A program made the translations under genes and the position numbers. This document shows positions 11,666-24,879 of a stretch of DNA of 64,000 nt, piece by piece. The notes beneath the pieces are model-generated. The model did not search any database, was not told the DNA's origin, and was given only the letters and a program-made list of their open reading frames with translations. Each line of letters opens with the position of its first letter. The stretch's first letter is position 1. The DNA comes from Protopterus annectens (Eukaryota > Chordata > Ceratodontiformes > Protopteridae): assembly GCF_019279795.1 (NCBI RefSeq), contig NC_056743.1:625081748-625145747 (forward strand). The letters run 5' to 3'.

Positions 11666-14600
11666 CTTCTGCACATTTGCAGACTGAATGATGTACACAC
11701 TGGTGTGTTTTCTAATCCGCTTCTCTCCCTTCATACCCCCAATTCCCCAGACACCCCCAGAATCCACACCTTTATTCCATTCAATCCCCTCTGATTTTTG
11801 CTTACATCATAATTGCGGATTAAAGGAGCACAGCATGTAGCTACACTAGCAAGCATACATATCCCCTGCCATCACCCTTCTTTCATTCATAATCACTGTC
11901 TGATAAGCATATGAACAACCCTCCCTACTCCTCTTAACCATTGCAGACTCTTCTAAGTATCCCCCCAAAATATACGCTCAGTGAAATGTCATCTCTTTTG
12001 GAATGTCCTCCCCTCTTTTCATCTCATCTTAACTTACAATCTTCTGCTGCTCTTGTTTTACTCTTCCACCCACAGCAGTATGTTTTCCTGTCCTACTGAA
12101 TGGAAACACACCTCTCATAAATCTCTTAAATATCCTTATTTCTCTTATCTCAGTAATTTCCATTCAATTCCCCCGTTCTTATACTCAAGCATGCCCCCAC
12201 ATCTTTATCCCTTCCCTTATATAATTTTCATATGTCACACCAACTCTTACTTGCTTATACTATTAACCCATCCCTTACAAGACACTCCCTTAAACTACCC
12301 AGATTCCTCTATAGGTTCACCCCTATAGTACTCCTCCTGATCCTTTGTGGCAACATTGAACCTAACTCTACCCCATCACTTTCATCTTGTGCCTCAGTTA
12401 ACACCCTTAGTATCAAGAACAAAACAGACCAGCTAAACAGCATTTTCACCCTCCACCACCCTGGTCTCATAGCTGTAATAGAATATTGGCAAAACCCACT
12501 GATCCTTCTATCCACCACTTCTTCCTTGAGTACACCTATTATCTTGATGGGAGACCTGGTTCGAGTCCTGAAGGTGGAACACTACAGCTTTTTAAATCTG
12601 ATTTAAATGTTCAGCTCTTAGCTCAAAGCAACACTACCTCAGACTCTCTTCCTACCTGGTTACTCCTCTGTGTGCCCTCCCCTAACAACTTTCCTCTTCA
12701 ACTTGCTCTCACTCTCCTCCTGCCTCCAGCCTCATTAGCCAAATTTAAAAATCTTCTGCTTGAAATTACCTCCTCAATAAAAAAAAAAAAATCTCAAAAA
12801 CCTCATCCCACTAGAGTACTTCACTCTCAGCCTTCTTGGCCCTAATCAGAACAATGTCTTGGAAATCATAATGGCTTCAAACTTATTCAATTGGCCACTT
12901 AACCCATCAGACCAAACCCTAATTCTTCTTGTCACTTATTTATTGATCTTGTTATTGGTAATAATCCTAACATTATTTCCCAAATTTTCATTCATCCCCC
13001 CTTCTTCAGTGATCATTGTCTAATCAGTTTCAATATCTCTCACCACATAAACAAAATCACTCCCTCAATCATTGCTGAACAAATCCCAATCCAACATTCT
13101 CAAACTCAAGACAATTTTAGCCTAATTCGACTAGTCTCCTATTCTGTCTTACTAACCCTAATCACTGCAGCATTTTCTTCACTAACAGCACTCTTTCCTA
13201 AAATCACACAGCTGTCCATTCACCCATCCACAACCACTTTTTCCCATTTTTGCACATGAGGTTGAGGTGTCACTTCAACATTGACAATCATCTAGAGTAA
13301 AGGACTACCCCTGCTGCAGACACAGCTCTATAAATCCCCAAAAAACAACTGGCTCATGTACATCTCAAATGCTTTCTTAGTCTCGGTGACAATGTCTGGC
13401 ATACGTGGAATATGAACCCATCCTCAGCCTCCAGGCAACACTTTACTAAGCTACAAAATCCAGCTAGACAGGCAATCAAGTGACATAAAAGTCACATTAT
13501 GAAAATGCATCAGTCATTTCTTCTCAACTCACTTCAACTTCTAGACAGAAGTCAATCACCTGACAGGCCTTACCAATCCAACTAACACCCACTCCTCCTC
13601 ATCTTATCTCACAGCTGATTTTAGCCTCCACTTCATTACACTTCCCTTTCCTGATTCTATTAATAACCCCTACTCTCCCTTTAACCTTCCCCTACCATAT
13701 TCCTACTTTCCTTTTCAAAGCAATCAAAGCTAAACATGTGGTAGCACTACCTGAAGAACTAAAAACTGACTCACCTGCTGTTCCTGACAATTTTCTCCCA
13801 ATGTTCTTATTCCTATGCAAGGATTTCATAGTCCCACCCCTTCTTCACATTTATACTCTCTGCTTAACTCAAAGCATCATACCTGATACCTGGAATACAG
13901 CCATTTTTAACTGCCCCCCCCCCAAAAAAAAACACTAACCCATCCACACTACTGACTACTGTCCCATCCTCATTCTTCCTATACTTGGTAAAATCCTTGA
14001 AAAATTATTTTCCAGTCAGCTCGCCCATTCCAACTCCCAATATAATCTACTATCCTACAATCCTCAAAACAACATGGCTTTTGGGCTGGTAGGAACACCT
14101 TTACAGCACTCTGGGCAATTGCTGATAACATCCTTTTGACTTTGTTCAAAGGCCTCCTCATTGAAGCCATCTTTATTGACCTCACCAGAGCTTTTTATCT
14201 GGCTTACCATAACATTCTGTTAGATCACTTAACTGAAACTGGAATTAGACCCTGGTTTAAAAATTATATTTCCAATCAGTACTTCTTTGTTCAATTTCAG
14301 AACACCCTCTCTGCTTCTACTGCTCTCCTAAAAGGAGTCCCTCAGGGCTCCAGTCTGGCTCCCCTTCTTTTTTCCATTTTCATTAATAAACTACCACTTG
14401 ACCTTCTCCACCTGTCTCTCTCTCTGTTACTTTATGCTAAAGATACATTCTTATTTCACTCAAACCTGCCCTTCTCAGTGATACAACAACTATAAGAGAC
14501 TTTGTTTCTCTTATTAAATGGCTTAATAACAAAAACTATTGCTGAAGACTTCCAAAACAAAGTAAGGTTGTTTGGTTCTTTGGTATTGTTTGTGATGGTT

Positions 14601-15835
14601 TTGACAACACCATTGTTCAAGTCTTCTCCTTCAAATACCTTGGTATGTGGCTTGATCCTGCACTGAACTTTTACCTTCACATAGGACAAATACAGAAGAA
14701 AATTAATTCCCTCCTATTTTGGTCCTATAAAATATTCCCCTTCTCTCCAGACCAACCAAGAATGCAATAGGCAAAGGCATTCTACTAGCCCAGCTTGAAT
14801 ACGAAATTCCACTGGTTCCAGCACTATACAAGAATAATACCCCTCAGTCATCCAAACTATAATCAACTCTACCTGCTGTTTCATTACATTACTCTTTCCC
14901 CAAGAAATGAGCATCACTGTATCATGCTTAATAAATCCAGGTGGTTACCTTTCCAACAGCATGCCAACCTGCTTCTTGCATCCCAACACTACATGCTCCT
15001 CAAAGAACATTCCTATCCTTCCCTTGCCTACAACCTCTTCAGATGAACCCCCCATTTACAATCTAAAAAGTCTTAACCACTTTGGTCCACTTTTTTCCAT
15101 GTCTCAAAACCAGACTTCATTGTACTAATTATGCCTTTTCCATCTCAGGCCCCAAGCTCTGGGGATCTCTCCCTACTAATCTTAAGGGGTTGGGAGGGTG
15201 GCCTAATGGTTAAGGTGTTTGCCTTGCAAACACAAGGTGCAGGGTTTGAGTCTCACAAGGGATAATTAGCTAGGCTTAAAATGGCTCACAAGGGCAGTTA
15301 ACTTAGTACTAATTTATGAACCTATAAAGGCCTAATGTCATACCCATCATTTCATGCTCATCTTAAAGATCATCTCAGTTCTGAGTCAGTTTGCAAATGC
15401 TTTCTCTCTGCACAAATCACCTTATTCCTTACTCTCTCCTTCACCTGTCAGGTACTTTTGTCTTTCTCAAATTATTTTCCTACATGAATATGTGACATCT
15501 CTTCCTCATTGTATATATTGTATATATTGCATATAGTTAATTTCTTTTACATTTTGTGCTCTATCCCTTCACTATTTAAATGTCTCCTTCTTCTTCTTCT
15601 TTCCTCCTTATTTAAACCATCCCTTCCTATTGTTCTCTGTCCTGTGTACTCTGTTATTATTGTTGGCGTTATTGATTCATTTCTATCCACACTCAACATT
15701 TTGTTTGTATTCATAATACTTCTTGTTAACTTGCTTGTCTGCTGTCATTTATATTTATCTGGACTAAGACTGAAATAGGTCCATTTGGATCAGTGCTCTA
15801 CCCCAGTTAAAAATTCAGTAAATACATTTTGTAAT
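11666..15835 (+). mobile_element. L2-clade LINE, long degraded copy
   Basis: Starts with a non-coding, pyrimidine-rich 5' region (11666-12340). Traces of the endonuclease follow (NTLSIKNKTDQL near 12400; MGDLVRVLK near 12490). The pre-RT block is at 13738-13938 (SPAVPDNFLPMFLFLCKDFI) and the RT at 14136-14495 (AIFIDLTRAFYLAYHN; GVPQGSSLAPLLFSIFIN). The catalytic box reads YAKDT instead of YADDT, so the polymerase site is lost. The C-terminal part (RNEHHCIMLNKSRWLPF) is near 14900. The tail near 15770 (CTGAAATAGGTCCATTTGGA) is typical of L2-type 3' ends. It has several frameshifts and is interrupted by a SINE at 15186-15359. Confidence 0.85.
15186..15359 (+). mobile_element. tRNA-derived SINE inserted in the L2 copy
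   Basis: It begins with a tRNA-like head: an A box (GTGGCCTAATGGTTAAGG near 15198), an anticodon-like hairpin (TGTTT...AAACA) and a B box (GGTTTGAGTCTC near 15244). These are internal RNA polymerase III promoter elements. Flanking ATCTTAA at 15179-15185 and 15360-15366 is consistent with a short target duplication. The L2 coding pattern resumes after it, so this insertion is younger than the L2. Confidence 0.75.
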
Positions 15836-16008
15836 AAATAGCTATAGGGCTCTAAATGTCATGTGATACACATTCTTTCAGAAGGCAGTCTGAATGAACA
15901 CCTCATGGAGGCTGGAACACATCCATAGTTTCTCTACCTCTATACCAAGCATCCTAACAAAACATCCAGATTTTACAATGTGTCAAAATGAAGCAGTATA
16001 TATAAGAA

Positions 16009-19000
16009 TTTATTTATTTATTTACATTTGGTTATAGGTAAAGTCCAACTGGACCAGAAGCCCATTTTCAGTGGAGGCCCGGAGAGAAAATCTCCACAGA
16101 AATATTAGCAAAATACTAAAATTAGATAGTACAATAGTATACATACAGTAAGATGCAGAATACCCATCATCTAGTTAATCTATACAAAGTAGTATTCAAT
16201 ACAGTTTTCTAGTAGATACAAGTTCAAAAGAAAAACACACAAGTATGAGAAAAATAAAGTTAGTACTGTGTACATATTAAATAATAGTTATGAACAAATG
16301 AGATTTCCTTTATATATATTTCTGAGTAATAATATATACGGATGAGAGGGAGAATATGAGGTAAGGAGTGGACAGTGTGTTGAGAGAGTTACAGAGAGAG
16401 TTCTAGATATCTTGTCAGTCAGGTTTGGCACAGGAGCAATGCCAGTTCTTGAATAGATGTTCAAACAATAGTTGTTTGAAACTGGTAGATTCATATGTGT
16501 TTTGGTGGGTGTGAGGGAGAGAGTTCCATAATTTGGCTGTTTGATTTGAGAATAGGGCTTCACCGTGAGTGTTGTTAGCTTTGTTTACTGTGAGAAAGTT
16601 TCTGTCTGCAGATTTTAGACTTCGTAGGCATGAGTAGGCAACAATAAGTTCCTTGAGGGATGGGCAACTGTCAGGATGGAAGATGATATGGGTCTACTTT
16701 ATACCCCCAAAACATGCAAAACCCGAATCCAAATCGCGCGACACATAAAGAGCGAACCGTGGATATGTCAAATGTACTAAAGCGTGAAAATGTAACCCTC
16801 GAACCGTCATAGTCGGCCAACCCACCACCCGTAACACACTACCTACCCAAACACAATAAAAAAAACACATACTTACACTAACCAAATCCCTACTTCTAGC
16901 CCTAAATTAAAGCACCAAAATCCTACTGCTAACCCTATACTAACCCCACATACACAACTGTCTATGCACTAAACCTAAGGTCCATAACTACCGCACACTT
17001 CCCCTACAGAGCTATACCCAAACAAACTAAATATTCCACACACATACACTTAACAAAACCCTACACTAAACCTTACATGCATTACCAACACAAAACCTTA
17101 CATACACTACCTACCTATGCACTTACCTTAACCCCTCCCTAACCCTAAGGTCCGTAACTATCGCACACTTGCCTTACCGCAGACAGGCCAACTATGCGAT
17201 TTCGATATTTCCCCTTTCACAGTTTCATTCATTCAACGTATTCACAGTTTGCTCTTACCGTGTCATGCAATTCGGATTCGGGTTTTCTGCTTTCAAGAGC
17301 TTAAAGTGGACCCAGATGATATTGTGTGTGAATTTAAGTTGGTAGAGATGGAGGAGACGGAGGAGGTTAGGTAGCTCGAGCCAATTTCATTTATGTAGAG
17401 CAATGCAGTGGTGGGTTTGGTGGGGAAGGTTGGCTGCGAAATGGGCTATTTTGTTGTAGCAAGTTTCCAATTTATAAAAGTCTGATTTTTTTAAGTTGGT
17501 AAAGGGGGGAAAGCATATAGGAGCATAGCAAGGAGGAAGGTTCTGAATATGGCTAGTCTGGTATTGTTAGTGAGGAATGGCTTGCTTCTGTACAGTGAAC
17601 CAAGTTTGATGTGAACTTTCTTAATTGTGATGGATGTGTGTTGGTCAAATCTGAGTTTGTTGTCGATTGTCACGCCAAGGAGTTTTATATGCATAACTGG
17701 TTAGATGGATGTGTTGTTTGCTGAGAGAATTGTGAAAGGAGGTGCGGTCAGTGATTGTTTGCTACTGTTAAATAGCATTAACTGTGTCTTTTTGGGGTTG
17801 AGGATTAGTTGTGATTTACTTAGATATGTTTCTATAGCATTAAAAGCTTGTTGGGCTACTATTTGGAGGTCTGGTAAGGTGTCTGCTGAGCAGATTAAAG
17901 TTGAATCTTCCACATACTGAACTACTTTAGCATGTGTATTGGATGAGGCTAGATCATTAGAGAAGATGGTGAAAAGAAGGGGTCCTAGCATGGACCCTTG
18001 GGGGACTCCGACCGAGACAGGCAGAAGTGGTGAGAGTTCGGATTTCCATTGTACTGCTTGTTGTCTGTCAGAAAGATAGCTTAGGAACCAGGAGAGGGAA
18101 ATCTTTGATAGGTTTAATGAGGCAAGAGTATTAAGATGTTTCTGATGGGAGACAGTGTTGAATGCTTTTGACATGTCTAGGAAGATTGATGCTACTTGCT
18201 GGTTTGACTTTCTCAGTTGGTTGATGGTGTTAGAGAAATTAATTAGGGCTGTGGTGGTGCTGTGTTTCGGTCTGAAACTGTGTTGGGAGGAAGAGATAAG
18301 GCTGTGAGATAACAGGTATTGTAGTAATTGAGTGTGGATACATTTTTCCAGAATTTTGACACAGGGGGAATGGATGGCTATGGGTCTGTAATTGTTTAAT
18401 TCTGTTGATGTTCCTCCTTTATGTAGAGGGATGATACAGGAAATTTTCCATAATTTTGGGACATATTGTTCTGCTATAGACCTATTTACCAGAATGGAGA
18501 TAGGCAGAGCTATGGCATCGGCTGAAAATTTGAGGTACTCATTGGGTAGCTGGTCGACTGCTAAGAAGGTTTCAGTTTTTTCAGCATTGTTCTTATGGTG
18601 TTAGTTGGGACAGATTTGAGGTCAAAAGAGTTGTTGTTAGTCTCCACATTAGGCAAAAGAGATGGTGGTGTGGAATTGTTCCCTGTAACTAAGGAGAGGA
18701 TGGTGTTTATAAAGTGGATGTTGATTTGTGAGGCAATACTCACACTTTGGTTATTGGTTGTTGGTTCTGGGGTTGTAGCTTTACCTGGTGGAGGACTGAG
18801 TTAATTGCTTGCCAGAACTTTTTGGGATTGTTTTCATATTCGTTTTACATAGATGTATAATATGCTTTTTTTTTTTGTCTAGTTTGAGTTGTTTTTTTGC
18901 TTGATTGTGGAGCTGCTGGTATGCAAGCAGAGTTTTATTGTGTTTTGTTTTCTGGTATTGAAACCCGGTTTTGTCCCTTAGTTTTTGAAGTCTAATGGTT

Positions 19001-19935
19001 TCTTTTGATATGCAGGACAATCTCTTATTTTTAACACGACATGTACAAGTTGGTGCTAAGCTATTTAGAACAGCTAGAAATGTGTTATTGAAATATGTTA
19101 CGGCCTGTTCAAGTTGGAGATGATGGAGTGATGTCCAATTGCATTTACTGAGCATGTCTAAGAATGCTACATTGGAGAAGTTTTTGGTATTTTGTACGAC
19201 TTTGTAAACTATGGTTCTCGGTGGGTTGAGCTGATGATGGATTAAGTAGGTAGGTCTATGGTCACATAAATTATTTGGAAGGCATCTGGAGAGATAGTTG
19301 TGGGTGGTATTGTTAATAAGTGACCAGTCTAAGACAGATTCCCTTTTGCTATTTTTATCTATTTGAGTGGGAAACTGGATTGTTTCGGAGAAACCATGTA
19401 AATTTATGAAGGTGGTGGGGTTATCATCAGTGCAAGTGTTCCAGTCTCAGTTGAAATCACCTGTGATAATGGTTTCATGGGTGTAGGTTGAGGCTGTCCA
19501 GGCTATGAGTTCCTCAGTGGCAGTGGGAGTATTGTTGGGAGATATGTAAGTGGCTGTTATGGTAATATTTTTCTTTGGGTTGATTCTGAGGTATGTTACT
19601 AGGACTTCAAAGTTGTTATCATAAGTGTATTTGATGGGTAGGTAGTCTATACATAGGTTATCATTCTAGAAGATTGCAACCCCACCACCCTTCTTCCTGA
19701 TCCTATCTAACCTGTGTACACTATAACCTTGTGGTAATATGTCTGGGTCTCTTATATGGGGTTTTAGCCAAGTTTCTGTTGCTATAAGAATGTCTGGTGA
19801 GTATTGTGCAATGGCTGTATGAAAGTCTGTGATTTTGTTAAATAGGCTTCGAAGGTTCATGTTAAGAATGAGAAGGTCTGTAGTTTTAATGTGAGGAAAG
19901 GGTGGAAGGCAGATTTATTTGGGACAAGAAACAGC
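16009..19935 (-). mobile_element. L2-clade LINE, near full-length degraded copy
   Basis: Read on minus from about 19935. The endonuclease (19666-19860) has NLRSLFNKITDF, ILIATETWLK and RIRKKGGGVAIF. The linker region is at 18781-19155. The RT (17701-18174) has SKAFNTVSHQKHL and VGVPQGSMLGPLLFTIF, but YVEDS in place of YADDT. LLGVTIDNKLRFDQHT is at about 17690-17640. The C-terminus is at 16288-16563. The 3' end has the L2-like block read as GAAAATGGGCTTCTGGTCCA near 16050, followed on minus by a TAAA-rich tail at 16010-16024. A DNA transposon (16690-17313) splits it. Mutations in the catalytic box and frameshifts show it is inactive. Confidence 0.88.
16681..17322. mobile_element. Non-autonomous DNA transposon with 9-bp TSD (MULE- or Merlin-like)
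   Basis: A 624-bp insertion (16690-17313) flanked by an exact 9-bp duplication AGATGATAT (16681-16689; 17314-17322). Ends are GGGTCTACTTTA and TAAAGTGGACCC. Imperfect terminal inverted repeats of roughly 80 bp can be aligned, with an identical AAAACCCGAATCC block inside both. The interior has no ORF; it is C/A-rich on plus and has a direct repeat of CTAAGGTCCRTAACTAYCGC (near 16977 and 17145). Nine-base duplications with G-rich ends are typical of Mutator-like elements; Merlin (8-9 bp) is the alternative. It sits inside the L2 copy on minus, so it is younger than that. Confidence 0.8.
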
Positions 19936-20379
19936 AAGTATATTGTTAGTTGTGCTACCTAGTGGTGAGAGATGAAGCTATAGTTGTCTGGGGTGGGGGT
20001 GGGGGAGTCCTTGCAGGTGTGCATGCCAGCCAAAACAATGTTTAAAAAATAACTAGTAAAAGTAACACATTTGCTATAAAAGTGAAAAAAAAGAAGTACA
20101 CAATCTTAATCTGGAGTAAAAAGTTGCACCAAGTACAACTACCAGGAATTTTCTCACTGTAGTTCAACTTAGCAGAAAAATCAGTATGTATCTCAGTGGA
20201 AGTGGAATGGTTGCAAAGCTAGTAAAGATACAGTGTGTCACATTCTCCATGTTGCTGAGGATGAAGTCGTCAGAGTATTTAAGACTTTTTCTTTACTTCA
20301 GAAGAAGAAAAACAAAAATACCGGGGATCAGAAATACCAAGAATTGTTATGAGTTTAGAAAGAACTTGCTATTTATTTA

Positions 20380-23300
20380 CAATTTGTTCTTTTTCAAAGG
20401 TACAAGGTCCTACAGATGCTATGGATGCTTAGGTTACTGAGCTGAACATTTGAGCAAAAGGCTATGAATTTGATAAATTGCATGACTAATTAATATGACA
20501 GCATATAGTATATAATATATAAGAAATTATCAAACAAGGGACAGGGTATTGAGAGAAACAGACTTATAGCATCATACCAAATCAGATCAAAACAGAGTTG
20601 TAGTATCATATCAAAGCCTGTGGTTGCATGCATAACAAGTAAAATTACAAGTATGTAGGAAATTAAATGAGGATATGAAGGTCTATCACATAAAATGAGA
20701 GTCAAGTAAAATGGAAAAACTTAGAAAATAATGACAGAAAGCGTTAGAACAGTAACTGAGACAAAAAAGAGAGGGGACAAGGTCTGCAGAAATTGTACTA
20801 GGTATGGTACTGTCCTGCTTTTAATCACTGTTGTAGAATTTGTGGTAGAAAGGACACTTTTGCCAGTATATGTAAAAAGAAAGACAAATGTATTCAAAAT
20901 GCATTTTGAACAAAAAACATAAAAAACAGCTATTTATTTGTGGTATTGGAGTCTAAATAACTGATATAGTAAAGGCTGAAACTACATCAAAAGCATGTAA
21001 ACAAGAGTGTAAGACTGTTGCAAGAAATTCTGAGAATTAAGAAGGTATATATATGTGCAGAGTATAATATTTTAACCGAAAAAGTGTTTGAAGTTTTAGA
21101 TTAAAAGACATAAAAAGAGCAATAACATATTCAGGGTATCAGGTGAAGCCACCAGAGTAAAAATATTGACGTGATTATTAAAATAAGAAGTGCAAGATCC
21201 TGTTCAAATCATGCCAATTAAATGCATTTTCATAATATTCTGTAACATTTGGCTAAAGAAAAGCCAAATGTGGTAAAACTCATTCATAATGTGAAAGAAA
21301 AGAGTGCATAAATTCTGTTACAGCCACACATTTATAGAGACATCTTGAATACTGCATAGAGCCACAGATGAAAGGTTAATATTTGTGGCCCAAGATACTG
21401 GGCTACATACATGCTGGTTTACAAAGTCTATTGAATATGTGAAATAAAAAGACTAAGGCAGGTTTTGTAAAACTGAATTGGAAATAGTCGCACACCTCGT
21501 TGCTGGGTGTGACATGCTGATGGCAGAAGGACTATATACTGAAAGGCATAATAATGTGGAAAGACTGTTGCACTGGGGATTGTGCAAACATTATGGTACT
21601 GAAGTGGCTGAGAAATACTGTAAACATGAGCCACAAAGCATCATAGAAAATGATAAAGTCTACATCACACGGGATCACCCATTACCATAGGTTCAAAAGA
21701 TAGATTCTAGAAAACCAGATATAGTGGTCCGTGAAAAAAGACAAAAGTAGCATTGACCATTGAAATTGCCACACTCAGTGAGTACAGTGTCTTGTGTACA
21801 GAGAGACACAAAGTCATAAAATATCAGGATCTGCAGGCAGAAATGAGAGCAATGTGGAAGAAAGATACCCAGACAGTTCCAATAGTAGTAGGAGCAACAG
21901 GTCTTATAAAAAAGAATCTACAATCGTATTTAGATATGTTACCAGTATATGTAACCCTGTACGAATTGTAGAAGGAGTCATTATTGGGCACATTGTGGGT
22001 GCTGCAAAGACTACTTTTCGCTGACATCAAAGACTGAAACAATATTAATTTCATGGACTTTAATTGTACTTTGACTTAGGAATGGGGTCCATTCCCATCA
22101 TGGTATTAGAAATCCAAAAGATTTGGAGAAATTAAAAAGTGATGAGCCACAGCATTAATGTCTTTCATTACTATACTGATTTATTTGCATACAGGAACAT
22201 CAGATAGAATAAAGCTTCATTCTTTGTTAGTATTACATGTTGCAAGAAAAGTACCAGTGATTCTCAGCAGTAGAAATGAGAAGAAAGTGAAGTTAATGGA
22301 AAGTTTAGGTATTAATAAGGACAATCATAACAGAACTGGTGAATAGTATACCTACTGTTATGAACTAAGACAAGATTCATGTTTGTATTAATCCACAGGA
22401 TCTGAGTAAAGCATTTAAAGGACAGCAGTACCCATTGCTAAGATTTCAAGAAGTAGTCTCTGAAGCGTCAAAGGCTATGTTCTTTCCAATACTAGAAGGA
22501 AACAGTGATGCAGATAAAGCTAGATGATAAAGGGTCCACATTGTGTACATTTAATAAACTTTTGGGAAGGTACTGATTGCTTAGACTTTAATTTAGCACT
22601 TCATTAGCATTAGAGGTATTCCAAAGAGCTGCTGCACATGTAATTAAAGGCTTCAAAGGTGATGTAGACAAAATACAGACACATAGCTTGCCTATTTAAC
22701 ATCAAGTCCCTTAAACTGGTGTTCCTTAACTCCTAGCTGAAGAGCAAATACATTATTTGCTTTATACTGTAACAAACTACTGTGATACAAATGTACATTG
22801 TAGCAAGTATTTTGCTACTCTTACAATACCACCCATTAAGAGCCTCAGCACTTCTGCCTTAATCTCATTTCTGCATATTGGTACTGTAATAAATCCCCGA
22901 TTCAGCCCCTATCATGCCCCCTTGACCCACCCTAACTATACTTCTAATATAATAGATTAGCTACTGTGTTGGATTACATACAAAAAAGAGCATAAGATAC
23001 TTATACAGTTGTTGACTAAGTTATGATAATACAGCTTTAAGTTAAATTAGAGAACATATAAAATAGTAATGATGATTCTGAGATACATGGGTAATATTCT
23101 AAGGGCAGAGGGACTGAAGCCTGTAACAGGAAAGTCAAAGAAATAGTACAAAATGCTAAGCCTAGCAAATAAGCATGCATTGCAGACGTTTTTTTAATGA
23201 TACCATATATTGTAAAGTTTATGTGAATGTCTGACCTTCTGAGACAACTATGCCTCCAAGAAAGCTTTTAGACAAAGATGTAGCCTGATAATGGAAATGT

Positions 23301-24700
23301 GACTAAGAAAAGAGTTTTGAAATGCTGAAGCAGCTAGTTACAGATGTTCCAACATTTAAAAATAATGATGTGAGTAAACCAGTGTTGCAAATAAATGCTA
23401 GTCAGAATGGTACAACAACTCCGATCCATAACTCAGTAGACTAATTGCCTACGGGCCAATAGCATTTACAGATATACAGAAAAGATAAACAAAAAAGAAG
23501 TATTAAAAATATTGTATCAATGTGAGAAAGCACCTGAATATGATTGTGGTAAAGAAATTCTGGTAGAAGCAGACCACAGAAATTTGCAAAAATCATTTCC
23601 AGAAAGTTTATGTTTGGGGAATCTCTATAAGACTGAATGCAATCTGAAATGGAAGCATTGACTAGGTAGTGATCTGTTCATAGCATACATGTTGAGCAGA
23701 GAATTTTTACCATTGAAAGCTGAAGAAATGTTAGCAGTACTAGGGATTTATTGGAAACTACAGCAGTTGTCCATGACAGAAGAAGAATCAGTAAAATAAT
23801 TTCTAAAATATACTGACACTTACTTAGAAATACAGTTACTGAAAGTAGTTACAATGAGAGACTGTCCTTGATAAAGACCATTTTTAGGGAAAAAGTTCAG
23901 TATTATTTTTCTTTCAAAGAAAAAATAAGTTGCGTCCAGGGCATAAAGTTCAGTGCTGACAAAATAATAATTCTCCATCAGCTGTGAATACAAGCAGTCA
24001 AAAAGATATTAAACTCAAATTTATGAACTGTAATATGGAAAAATGTGCAAAAGATGCATTGTAATGGACAGGAATGTTGATTTAATCAAATTATAGAGTT
24101 GTGCCATGTGCAATCTCTTCCACAATAATAATCCAAGGGAAAGATGGTACATCCAATAATATGACAGCCACGAAGCAGAACAGACACATATTTGCTATAG
24201 TTCAAAGATCACATGTACCTCTTGTGTGTAGATTATTATTTCAAGTATCCTGAAATAATCAAACCAACAGAGAACTGAAAATGTGATTACAACATTAAAC
24301 TCTGTATTCTTGAGGCAGTGTATACCTGATGTTGATATATACAAATAATGGTCCGCAGTACAACATTCAGGAATTCAAAGGATTTGTTTGAGTGGGAATT
24401 CAGACATATAATGTCTATGCCACACACTATCCACTGTCTGTTAGACAAGTGGAAAGGATAGTCCAAAAGTGAAACTCTCATGATAAAGCCCCCCCCCCCC
24501 CAATTTGCTATAATAACTATAAAACATACACTTTGAAAACTATGGAAACCAGGGATAAAAATGTTCCTACTTAGGTGTGTAAATCAGCTGAACATTCAAC
24601 TGTTCCATTAGTACTCATGTTGTTACACACTTTGCTTAAGACTAAGTTACTTAGAATAGAAACAGATTGTTGCAAGTGCACATAATTACTTTGAGCTATA
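20380..24700 (+). mobile_element. Ty3/gypsy LTR retrotransposon, heavily decayed gag-pol
   Basis: No frame is long, but pol blocks appear in the right order on plus. There is a worn zinc-knuckle (RCYGCLGY) near 20415. The pre-RT block VARKVPVIL is near 22230 and MESLGI near 22300. The RT start VCINPQDLSKAFK is near 22380. GNILRAEGLKPVTGK is near 23093. RNase H has VEADHRNLQKSF near 23562 and YMLSREFLPL near 23687. The integrase has VDYYFKYPEIIKP near 24225. Catalytic RT residues are not recognisable and stops occur every few tens of codons. LTRs and env were not found. Boundaries are approximate. A different retrotransposon fragment is nested at 21410-22030. Confidence 0.75.
21410..22030 (+). 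mobile_element. C-terminal nuclease region of a second retrotransposon, nested in the gypsy relic
   Basis: Frames at 21478-21690 and 21753-21971 read HLVAGCDMLMAEGLYTERHN, LLHWGLCKHYG, then (frameshifted) RKPDIVVREK, IEIATLSEYSV and VPIVVGATGLIKKNL. The RPDIVV...(I)EIA spacing matches a restriction-like endonuclease PD...D/E motif, as found after the RT in R4/Dong/Rex6/HERO-type non-LTR elements, with a CCHC-type H..C remnant upstream. The assignment comes from remembered family patterns and needs a search. It interrupts the order of Ty3/gypsy blocks, which suggests a later 5'-truncated insertion. Confidence 0.5.
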
Positions 24701-24879
24701 GCTTTGTATACACACAACAGTGATATGTAGAAGGCCATGCACACTCCTCTTATAACTTGGATTATACACGAAGAATGTATCAGAAATAAGTAACGTGGAA
24801 AGCTTTAAAGACAATTATACAGATTGATAAATATTTCAAAGCAGTTAAGTCTTAGGACACTGATGCTTTTTTAGTACCC

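Noticed and set aside
11981-12606. Plus-strand frames that look like a small membrane protein
   Set aside because: They coincide with the 5' region and endonuclease of the L2 copy.
16901-17160. CCCTAA-like and CTAACCC-like words, suggesting an interstitial telomere repeat
   Set aside because: They are irregular and lie inside a DNA transposon with TIRs and a 9-bp TSD; no tandem TTAGGG array is present.
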